Below are positions 1-5,979 of a DNA stretch of 12,980 nt, piece after piece (within the stretch, counting starts at the first letter, position 1; every line of letters begins with the position of its first letter). Made by a program: the position numbers and the translations under genes. Source of the stretch: an uncultured Lachnospiraceae bacterium (GTDB taxonomy: Bacteria; Bacillota; Clostridia; Lachnospirales; Lachnospiraceae); the NCBI GenBank assembly GCA_946409475.1, contig CAMJWQ010000056.1, positions 1 through 12,980 of the forward strand, read 5' to 3'. Under the pieces are notes generated by a model that searched no databases, was not told the DNA's origin, and was given only the letters and a program-made list of their open reading frames with translations.

Positions 1-801
1 CATTAATTCTTCCTGCGTTTGATAACGGAGCTTGCATTGCCAGAAACCCATTCCGTAATCAGGCATCATCGGTGCACGTCCGGTCACTTCCGTATAATTT
101 TCTTCAATTTCTCTTGGATTGTCACCGGCTATAATCCAATAATCAACCTGTTTTGTACTTTCTGCAGTCCATTCGGTAATATTTTTACCAAAAGTCACTT
201 TACCAATTGCCGGATTATTCCAAAGAAAGCCATAACCCTGATTGGAAATATAAAAGGGCACAGATGCCTGAGAATTCCGGTGTGCCAGTTCCAGCGTGCA
301 TCCCTTCATATCCATATATCTTTGCTGATACTGCCCCATACCAAATATTTTTTCATCATCTTTAGGTTTGAATCTTATGACAACCCGAAAATTACTGCCG
401 CTTACGGCACGAAATTCTCTTCCCTCCGAATTCAATGACATACTGGGGTTATCCCTAAGCCTTCTCCAGCACTCTTCCAGAATTACCCTCCCTTGCTTAT
501 TATAAAATGTTAAAGCACCGACAGAATTAAAAACTGCTTTTATTTTTCCATTTTGAATACTTGCCATAGGTGCGCTTTTTCTGCCCTCCATATTTCCCAT
601 CGGTTCATCCCCATATGTATCATTCCGGGAAATTTGTATATTCACTTTTTGTGGTTTCGGCTCTTCTAAGGCCCAATCATTTGATGTAAACGTCTCATTA
701 TGGGTCACTCTAACCCGAAAAGCATTTTTCCCCCAGGCTTCTATCATAACTGTCTCATTATCAAATGTGTAAAATACCTTATCATTCCTTTGAAATAACA
801 T
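1..801 (-). CDS. Glycoside hydrolase family 31 alpha-glycosidase (alpha-glucosidase/alpha-xylosidase type), N-terminal part, cut by window edge
   Basis: The frame stays open from an ATG at 801 to the left edge, giving the first 267 residues of a protein that is usually about 650-750 residues long. GH31 features are visible: FGMGQYQQ, a segment reading GYGFLWNNPAIG, and the entry to the catalytic barrel, PMMPDYGMGFWQCKLRY followed by QTQEEL. This covers the N-terminal beta-sandwich and the start of the (beta/alpha)8 barrel. The catalytic aspartates lie beyond the edge. GH31 enzymes remove terminal alpha-linked glucose or xylose; no signal peptide is seen, so it should act in the cytoplasm. It is the last visible gene of the transporter operon, 21 bases after permease 2, so it probably hydrolyses the imported glycoside. 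An in-frame ATG at 807 is only 3 bases from the ribosome site, so 801 (9-base spacing) is preferred. Family is secure; substrate is unknown. Confidence 0.9.
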   Translation of the reverse strand, partial: MLFQRNDKVFYTFDNETVMIEAWGKNAFRVRVTHNETFTSNDWALEEPKPQKVNIQISRNDTYGDEPMGNMEGRKSAPMASIQNGKIKAVFNSVGALTFYNKQGRVILEECWRRLRDNPSMSLNSEGREFRAVSGSNFRVVIRFKPKDDEKIFGMGQYQQRYMDMKGCTLELAHRNSQASVPFYISNQGYGFLWNNPAIGKVTFGKNITEWTAESTKQVDYWIIAGDNPREIEENYTEVTGRAPMMPDYGMGFWQCKLRYQTQEELM

Positions 802-810
802 AATCATCCG

Positions 811-815
811 CTCCT
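811..815 (-). promoter_or_regulatory. Ribosome binding site deciding the GH31 start
   Basis: AGGAG on the minus strand lies 9 bases before the ATG at 801 but only 3 before the in-frame ATG at 807. This favours 801 as the start. Confidence 0.6.
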
Positions 816-822
816 AATTTTT

Positions 823-1785
823 TTACTCAATCGCTTTCTTATGCATTTTATCTTTGGAAAATAATTTTTCTCCATTTGTTTTTAATCCAATAAATAAAAG
901 TAAGAAAACACCAACTACTACATTCTGCAGGCGGGACTCAATTCCAAGTGCCACAAGTCCCGAGCTTACAACTGTTATTGCAAATTGTCCAATAAAAACA
1001 CCAATAATAGGATTACACGAAGTCAAGTAAAGTCCTATCATAACGCCCATCATAGGCGTAAAGCATTGGTTCATACTCTGCATACTGGTTACACCAAGCA
1101 TGGTTCCCGTATACCCTACTTTAATCATTGCTGCGATAGCCAGAAACGCACACCCCACTATATATGTCATCACTTTTAATTTCATTCCATTAATTCCCAT
1201 ACTTCTTGCAATATTTTCATTACCACCAATTGCCTTAATCTGATATCCAAATTTTGTATTATTAAAAATCAGATACACCGAAATAAAGGATAACAATCCA
1301 ATCATATAAATACCTGGTGATGTACCAAAAACTTTAATATTATCATCTACAATTACAGAAAATTGTTTCTGATATATAGTAGCCATGGATTCAAATATCA
1401 ACAATGCTGCAAAGCCGGTTATAATAGAGGGTATTTTAAAAAAAGCATATGCGCCTCCGGTAAATGCCGCCATCACTAAGGAAGACACGATAATTCCCAA
1501 TATAAATCCCACGACACCAAAGTATAACGCCATATGAATGCCAACTAACCCAGCCAAAATAACTCTTGATCCAACACTGAAGTCAAATAATCCCACTGAC
1601 ATGCCAAATACCATTGACCATCCAACAACCGCATAGGAAATGGATTGTGTAAATAACATGACAAATGTGCTCCACTTGAAGTAGATATCAGGTCTCAAAA
1701 TTCCCAACGCCAGGTAAATAATAAGCGGCAATCCAATAGTAAACAATACTCTTTTACTCATATTTACAAAGTTGTTCATTTTCAT
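823..1785 (-). CDS. Sugar ABC transporter permease, RbsC-like (CUT2, BPD_transp_2 family), second and divergent permease
   Basis: A very hydrophobic protein with about 8-10 membrane segments that forms part of the inner-membrane channel of a CUT2 sugar importer. The family loop usually reading GGIDLSVGS appears as GLFDFSVGS. The later cytoplasmic loop, GGTSMTGG-like in most relatives, is replaced by sequence around SMQSMNQCFTPMMG. Membership is therefore clear but the protein is divergent. The longest frame starts at an ATG at 1806 that overlaps the stop of the binding-protein gene (TAATG), giving 327 residues. A stronger ribosome site, GAGGTGG at 1797-1791, sits 5 bases before an ATG at 1785, giving 320 residues, and I prefer that start. 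Both options imply tight translational coupling. It probably pairs with the permease at 3009-3932 as a heterodimer. Confidence 0.88.
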   Translation of the reverse strand: MKMNNFVNMSKRVLFTIGLPLIIYLALGILRPDIYFKWSTFVMLFTQSISYAVVGWSMVFGMSVGLFDFSVGSRVILAGLVGIHMALYFGVVGFILGIIVSSLVMAAFTGGAYAFFKIPSIITGFAALLIFESMATIYQKQFSVIVDDNIKVFGTSPGIYMIGLLSFISVYLIFNNTKFGYQIKAIGGNENIARSMGINGMKLKVMTYIVGCAFLAIAAMIKVGYTGTMLGVTSMQSMNQCFTPMMGVMIGLYLTSCNPIIGVFIGQFAITVVSSGLVALGIESRLQNVVVGVFLLLFIGLKTNGEKLFSKDKMHKKAIE

Positions 1786-1790
1786 ATATG

Positions 1791-1797
1791 CCACCTC
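1791..1797 (-). promoter_or_regulatory. Ribosome binding site suggesting an internal start for permease 2
   Basis: GAGGTGG on the minus strand is 5 bases from an ATG at 1785 and 11 from one at 1779. The upstream ATG at 1806 has only a weaker GAAGG-like site. This supports a start seven or nine codons inside the longest frame. Confidence 0.5.
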
Positions 1798-1805
1798 GGT
1801 CTTCA

Positions 1806-2996
1806 TTATTCCGACCTTCTTGCCTGAATATCTTCAATACTCCACTTTCCGATAAATTCCTGAAAGGAATCTATTGTTAATTCCGGATTATCGGCCTTAA
1901 TACACGCCTGTAATTCTTGTGAAGTATAAGCCGCATTCTCAGATGCATATTTTTTGTACAATTCATAATCTTCATAAGAAGTTAATGTTAAATATGGAAT
2001 TATAACCTTAATTTTTTCATCTGACAAAGGATTTCCCTGAAATGCATTAATTGCCATTAATGCCGAAAATGTTCCTGTTACCATATGTCCGCCGTTAATA
2101 ACTGTAAGTTCCCCATCTTTTAAGCATTCACCCATCTGATCAAAATAGTCAAATGCACCAATATAGAATTTTTCCTTTCCTGCTTCCTGAAAAGCAGCTA
2201 CCACTGAGGTTGTATTAGACCCAGAACCGGTTAAAAGTACAGCATCCGTATCGGGATAAGCAACTAATGCATCTTGTGTTGCTTTCTTATAGTCCTCAGG
2301 TGTGACTATTTCATAAACAATATTTACTCCCAGATCCTCTGCTGCGGCATATGCACCTTTACAGCGGTCGTCACAGGTTGGAATATTAACACCATACTTT
2401 ATTAAGATAATGTTACTGGCACCGGCTTCAGCCAAGCTTTTCAGTGTATTGTATCCGGCTGTATAGTTATCTTCCGATGTACTTCCAACATAATAAGGAT
2501 CCTCTGCAATCATTGCTGCAATATCAGGATCGGCTATGGTTGTGTCCCACATTGTCCAATAAACACCATTTTCCTGGCAAAGCTTTGATATTTGCGCTAC
2601 GGACGCTTCTCCGGCATATGTACAAAAGCTTATCATATTACATCCTGACTGAATCAAATTTTCTGCCGCTGCTACCGTTGATTCGGCAGAAATAGCAGAA
2701 CCATCCGTTACCACTTCACCGCCGGCGGCATCTACCGCCCATTTCACTGCCGCGTTCAAAGTACGGCCATGCTCATCTGCTGTTCCCCAGGAAATAAAAC
2801 CATACTTAAAAGCTGCATCTGCGCTGCCGCTTCTTTCTTCACCGGATGTTTGCTCCGGTGCATTTTTTTCAGTTACCTCCTCTTCTGCTGTACCCGCTCC
2901 TGCTCCTGCTTCCTCCTTCTGGTTGCTTCCGCATCCTGTCAATAATCCAACCGTCAAAACACAATTCATAATAAGTGCTATTATTTTCTTTTTCAT
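1806..2996 (-). CDS. Sugar-binding lipoprotein of a CUT2 ABC transporter (periplasmic-binding-protein type 1 fold)
   Basis: A 396-residue extracytoplasmic solute-binding protein. Residues 1-22 are a lipoprotein signal peptide: a Lys-rich start, a hydrophobic core and the lipobox LLTGC, with Cys22 as lipidation site. A low-complexity Gly/Ala/Glu/Thr linker (about 23-62) acts as a tether. The globular part starts near YGFISWGTADEHG and has the alternating beta/alpha pattern of the Peripla_BP_4 (RbsB/xylose-binding) group, with motifs such as DAVLLTGSGSNTTSVVAAF and YIGAFDYFDQMGECLKDG. The binding pocket looks Trp/Tyr-rich (WTMWD, FDYFDQ), as expected for sugar stacking. The ATG is 7 bases after AAGGAGG, and the previous permease's stop lies inside that site. 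It is longer than RbsB (about 300 residues). Ligand unknown; the adjacent GH31 suggests an alpha-glycoside. Confidence 0.9.
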   Translation of the reverse strand: MKKKIIALIMNCVLTVGLLTGCGSNQKEEAGAGAGTAEEEVTEKNAPEQTSGEERSGSADAAFKYGFISWGTADEHGRTLNAAVKWAVDAAGGEVVTDGSAISAESTVAAAENLIQSGCNMISFCTYAGEASVAQISKLCQENGVYWTMWDTTIADPDIAAMIAEDPYYVGSTSEDNYTAGYNTLKSLAEAGASNIILIKYGVNIPTCDDRCKGAYAAAEDLGVNIVYEIVTPEDYKKATQDALVAYPDTDAVLLTGSGSNTTSVVAAFQEAGKEKFYIGAFDYFDQMGECLKDGELTVINGGHMVTGTFSALMAINAFQGNPLSDEKIKVIIPYLTLTSYEDYELYKKYASENAAYTSQELQACIKADNPELTIDSFQEFIGKWSIEDIQARRSE

Positions 2997-3008
2997 CGTT
3001 TTTCCTCC

Positions 3009-3932
3009 TTACTTTACAATCCCTGTACCTCTTTTGGTTGAGACGGCAACAATTACTAAAAATAACATCCCTTTCACAAACTGTTGGGCATCACCGCCAT
3101 ACCCTGCTAAAATCATACCATTATTTAATATAGTAACAGTCAGTGCTCCTAATATTGCCGCACTAATTTTTGAAGATGCACCCCCCGCAATTGACATACC
3201 GCCAAAAACAATGGCAATAATGACATCTGTTGTAACAGTTTGCCCCGTTGTTGTTGCTGCCCCACCGGTACGGAGCATTAAAAAGAATCCGGCTATACCA
3301 CCGGCCAGGCCGGTAAGTACATATGCTAAAGTCATCATTCCCGGCACATTAACGCCTGACTGTCTGGCAGCTTCCGGTGAAACACCAATTGCTTTTAATT
3401 GTTTTCCAATTCTCGTATACTTAAATAAAACTACCATAATTACCGTATATCCTATTCCAAAGACTATTTTAACCGCATTAGAATCCCAACTCATCATTGA
3501 TATAGGCATCATAATGCTTGATCCGGTAATTAAGCTTTGCGTTCCGGCTGTTAAAATGAACATGGTACATAAACAAGTTAAAAAGCTTGGTATTTTAAAC
3601 ACATTTTGTACAAATCCATTTAATAATCCAATACCGACTCCAACAAGCAACGCTATTGGTATGGAAAGAAACGGATTCATATTTAATGCGGCCAAGGTTG
3701 CACATACGCAGCTGAATCCCGCTATTGCTCCCAATGAGAAATCCAGATTACCAGTCGACATAACAAATACGCCTGCAAATGAAGCGATTAGAATTGCATA
3801 TCCCTGATTTAATATCAGTAATACGTTTTTCGTTGTCAAAAGATTTCCTTTTGTCACTATCTGAAAAAATATCACTAAAACCAGTAACCCTAAAAAAGAT
3901 ATGTATTTTGATAATTTTTCTCTTATTAACAA
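3009..3932 (-). CDS. Sugar ABC transporter permease, RbsC-like (CUT2), first permease; TTG start
   Basis: A 307-residue membrane protein of the RbsC/XylH (BPD_transp_2) group with roughly 8-10 hydrophobic segments. Family signatures are present: STGNLDFSLGAIAGF (usual form TGGIDLSVGS), the NGFVQNVFKIPSFLTCL segment, and a canonical cytoplasmic loop GGMSIAGGASSKISAAILGAL near residues 240-262. It forms half of the membrane channel and should couple to the ATPase encoded just upstream. The start is a TTG at 3932, chosen because AAGGAGG lies 8 bases before it and no better-placed ATG exists. The ATPase stop codon (3948-3946) overlaps that ribosome site. Its stop in turn overlaps the ribosome site of the binding-protein gene. 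Confidence 0.9.
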   Translation of the reverse strand: MLIREKLSKYISFLGLLVLVIFFQIVTKGNLLTTKNVLLILNQGYAILIASFAGVFVMSTGNLDFSLGAIAGFSCVCATLAALNMNPFLSIPIALLVGVGIGLLNGFVQNVFKIPSFLTCLCTMFILTAGTQSLITGSSIMMPISMMSWDSNAVKIVFGIGYTVIMVVLFKYTRIGKQLKAIGVSPEAARQSGVNVPGMMTLAYVLTGLAGGIAGFFLMLRTGGAATTTGQTVTTDVIIAIVFGGMSIAGGASSKISAAILGALTVTILNNGMILAGYGGDAQQFVKGMLFLVIVAVSTKRGTGIVK

Positions 3933-3940
3933 TTTCCGTA

Positions 3941-3947
3941 CCTCCTT
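3941..3947 (-). promoter_or_regulatory. Ribosome binding site supporting a TTG start
   Basis: A full AAGGAGG on the minus strand, 8 bases before a TTG codon at 3932. It overlaps the ATPase stop codon, so translation of the two genes is probably coupled. Confidence 0.7.
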
Positions 3948-5451
3948 AAATCATATACTGGATGATATCTGCTTCAGATGTTCCATTGTCAAAAATAAAT
4001 TCTTTTTTCAGGCACCCATCTTTCATTACTAAAATCCTGTCACTCATCCCTATTACTTCTGGAAGTTCTTCAGAAATCATAATAATAGATTTCCCTTGAG
4101 ACTTCAGGTTTCCCATAATCTTATAAATAGCTTCCTTTACTCCGATATCAATTCCTCTTGTAGGACAATCAAGAATAAAGATTTCCGAATCATTAGCCAA
4201 CCATTTTGCCAATACGATTTTTTGCTTATTACCTCCTGACAATTCGGAACATGGCTGTTCAATGTTTTTCATTTTTACGTTAAGCCTCCCACACCATTTC
4301 AAAGCCAATTCTTTTTCACTCTTTGGTGTAATAAAAAATCCGTACCTTGCCAATTTGGGCAATGATGGAATAACTGTATTTTCCTTAATTGTCAATTCAA
4401 TCAGCATGGATTCCCTATCCCGATTTTTTGACATAAATCCCAATCCCTTCTCTATTGCCTGCTTAGGATTTGTAATTTCAATGCCGTTTCCATACAATAC
4501 CTTCCCTTTTTCCGGCTTGATTAAACCAAAAACCACTTTTCCGATTTCATGAATGCCACAATCCGAAAGACCTGCGAACCCTAAAATTTCACCCTTCTTC
4601 AGTTGAAATGATATGTCCTTTAAGATTTTACTGCTCACATGTTCAACCGACAACACTATTTTGTCACTCTGCTCTGCAGTTTTCTCTCTACTACGGTAAT
4701 AATTATCTGTAATTTCACGTCCGACCATAAGAGTTTTCATTTTATAAGGATCCATTTCATCTTCCGTTAAGCTTCCTGCCAATTTGCCATCCCTTAAAAT
4801 CGTAACCGTATCACAAACCTCTACAAGTTCTTCAATATCATGAGATATAAACAGTACCGATTTCCCATTTGCTTTTAATTTCTTTATCAAACCATATAAA
4901 ATATTACGCCCACGCTGTGGAAGAGCCGTAGTTGTTTCATCTACAATAAACAATTCCGGTAATCTGTAAAAAGCTCTTGCTATTTCTACCAATTTTCTGT
5001 CTTCAAAGGATAATCCTGCTACCAGCATTTCTGCCCGAATATACTCCAATCCAATGCTGTCTAATAATTTTTGTGCTTCTACCGTTAGTTTTTTGCTGTT
5101 CAGAAACCCCATATGACAAAATTGATGTTCTCGGCCGGCAAAAATATTTGCTGCGACAGAAATTGTTTCAACTGTTCCCTGCTCCTGAACAATAATCGAC
5201 ACCCCCATTTCAGATGCTTCAAAGCTGTTTGTAGGAGAATACGGTTTGCCGAACATAAACATTTCACCCTCATCGGCCTTCAAATTTCCTGAAATTATTG
5301 CCGACAGAGTTGATTTGCCGGAACCATTTTCTCCGATCAACCCTCTTACTTCTCCTGGAAAAATCCGTAACTCCACCTTTGACAACGCTTTTGTTGAAGT
5401 AAAAGATTTACTGATATTCTTTACCTCTATTACCGGAGTTACCTGCATCAT
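3946..5451 (-). CDS. Sugar ABC transporter ATP-binding protein, RbsA-like tandem-domain ATPase (CUT2), with degenerate second site
   Basis: A 501-residue cytoplasmic ATPase with two fused nucleotide-binding domains, the normal size for RbsA/MglA/XylG. Domain 1 has Walker A GENGSGKST (40-48), Q-loop near Gln89, a degenerate signature LSFEDRK (147-153), Walker B with the catalytic glutamate in VDETTTAL (170-177) and switch His204. Domain 2 has the usual CUT2 loss of Walker A, but more extreme (GLSDCGIHE, 294-302, no Lys). It keeps a good signature LSGGNKQK (404-411) and has Cys429 in place of the Walker B glutamate (LDCPTRG). Only the site built from domain 1 Walker motifs and the domain 2 signature should hydrolyse ATP. 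First gene of the operon. Two consecutive ATGs (5451 and 5448) follow GGAGG; the second has the better spacing (7 bases). Confidence 0.93.
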   Translation of the reverse strand: MMQVTPVIEVKNISKSFTSTKALSKVELRIFPGEVRGLIGENGSGKSTLSAIISGNLKADEGEMFMFGKPYSPTNSFEASEMGVSIIVQEQGTVETISVAANIFAGREHQFCHMGFLNSKKLTVEAQKLLDSIGLEYIRAEMLVAGLSFEDRKLVEIARAFYRLPELFIVDETTTALPQRGRNILYGLIKKLKANGKSVLFISHDIEELVEVCDTVTILRDGKLAGSLTEDEMDPYKMKTLMVGREITDNYYRSREKTAEQSDKIVLSVEHVSSKILKDISFQLKKGEILGFAGLSDCGIHEIGKVVFGLIKPEKGKVLYGNGIEITNPKQAIEKGLGFMSKNRDRESMLIELTIKENTVIPSLPKLARYGFFITPKSEKELALKWCGRLNVKMKNIEQPCSELSGGNKQKIVLAKWLANDSEIFILDCPTRGIDIGVKEAIYKIMGNLKSQGKSIIMISEELPEVIGMSDRILVMKDGCLKKEFIFDNGTSEADIIQYMI

Positions 5452-5470
5452 ACCACCTCCAATTTAATAT

Positions 5471-5484
5471 ACTTTACTTAAAGT
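5471..5484. promoter_or_regulatory. Possible operator: ACTTTA-CT-TAAAGT palindrome just downstream of the promoter
   Basis: A perfect 6-bp inverted repeat with a 2-base centre lies in the predicted leader, about 13 bases downstream of the inferred transcript start. TTAAAGT at 5478-5484 recurs at 5491-5497, so the element also appears as a direct repeat with 13-base period. The position fits repressor binding. No regulator gene is in the window and AT-rich DNA produces such dyads by chance. Confidence 0.35.
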
Positions 5485-5503
5485 CATTTATTAAAGTAGT
5501 TAA

Positions 5504-5532
5504 ATTATATATCTTTCCCAGAATGCTGTCAA
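5504..5532 (-). promoter_or_regulatory. Sigma-A type promoter of the left sugar operon
   Basis: On the minus strand TTGACA (5532-5527) and TATAAT (5509-5504) are both perfect and separated by exactly 17 bases. The predicted transcript start is near 5497, leaving a leader of about 45-50 bases before the ATPase start. As the promoter is consensus, the operon probably needs a repressor or catabolite control to be silent. Confidence 0.8.
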
Positions 5533-5673
5533 TAATTATTGTACTATTTTCACAATTAATTTTATATATTACTCAAATAATTATATTATCTGACTATCAT
5601 TTCCGCCATTTTTATTTTTAATATATATTTACTATACATTTTACCTATTTATTTTCATTATCAATATTTTGCC

Positions 5674-5683
5674 TTTTGCAAAA
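5674..5683. repeat. Perfect 10-bp palindrome TTTTGCAAAA inside a larger inverted repeat
   Basis: TTTTGCAAAA is flanked by ATTTTGC (5666-5672) and its complement GCAAAAT (5691-5697), giving a nested dyad upstream of the recombinase block. It could be a protein-binding site or a weak hairpin; function unknown. Confidence 0.4.
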
Positions 5684-5738
5684 AATAACAGCAAAATTTT
5701 CATCTATCCTTGGCATAAGCTTATCTGCATATTTGCAA

Positions 5739-5744
5739 TATAAT
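5739..5744 (+). promoter_or_regulatory. Possible -10 element for the recombinase transcript
   Basis: A perfect TATAAT on the plus strand, 32 bases before the GTG of the small ORF. No good -35 lies at 16-18 bases; the nearest TTGGCA (5710-5715) is 23 bases away. The promoter, if real, is weak or activator dependent. Confidence 0.25.
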
Positions 5745-5775
5745 ATTAATAAACTTGATAAAAAGAATCTAATAG

Positions 5776-5979
5776 GTGATTTTGCTGGCTCCTTTAAAAA
5801 ATGCTGATTATTATAAATCCGTATCCTATACGGTTGAAAGAGTTTACTTAAACAAATATTCTGTTGATGAATTTATATGCAAATTAATAAAAAGCCATAT
5901 CAATCATACCGGTATTACCAATCAAAAAACCTATGATTCCCTTCAAGGTAAAACAGGTGCTATGCATGAAAAAAGATAA
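5776..5979 (+). CDS. Small hypothetical protein overlapping the recombinase start
   Basis: A 67-residue frame from a GTG at 5776, closed upstream by an in-frame stop at 5773-5775. I do not recognise the family. The middle section, YTVERVYLNKYSVDEFICKL, looks like a real small amphipathic alpha-helical protein rather than noise, and no Cys cluster, signal peptide or membrane segment is seen. It ends at 5979, overlapping the recombinase ATG at 5966 by 14 bases in another frame, an arrangement typical of translational coupling. No clear ribosome site precedes the GTG; a TTG at 5782 is another option. Small unknown ORFs in front of clostridial large serine recombinases are common, so it may be an accessory protein, but that role is inference. 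It could also be a 5'-truncated remnant. Confidence 0.4.
   Translation: MILLAPLKNADYYKSVSYTVERVYLNKYSVDEFICKLIKSHINHTGITNQKTYDSLQGKTGAMHEKR
5950..5969 (+). repeat. Left copy of an imperfect 20-bp direct repeat bracketing the recombinase
   Basis: AAAACAGGTGCTATGCATGA overlaps the recombinase ribosome site and start codon. It matches 7561-7580 at 16 of 20 positions, with all four differences transitions. It could be half of an attachment-site pair or chance similarity. Confidence 0.35.

Larger units (their letters stand above)
5452..5775. other. AT-rich intergenic region between divergent units
   Basis: About 320 bases with no supported gene. It holds the operon 1 promoter and a possible operator (minus strand, 5471-5532). 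Farther right are several short perfect dyads (TTTTGCAAAA 5674-5683, ATAAGCTTAT 5715-5724, TAATATTA 5741-5748) and a TATAAT at 5739-5744 pointing toward the recombinase. The middle, about 5535-5660, is simply very AT-rich and I see nothing certain in it. Confidence 0.7.

Noticed and set aside
19..438. A 139-codon plus-strand frame at the left edge
   Set aside because: It is antisense to the GH31 gene, whose conserved motifs are in the minus-strand frame.
2923..3807. A 294-codon open frame on the plus strand opposite permease 1
   Set aside because: It is antisense to a clear RbsC-like permease with family motifs and is Pro/Ile/Thr-rich in the way expected from the complement of a membrane-protein gene. 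It has no ribosome site or recognisable motif.
5710..5744. TTGGCA plus TATAAT as a standard promoter for the recombinase
   Set aside because: The spacer is 23 bases, too long for a normal sigma-A promoter; only the -10 is kept as a weak candidate.
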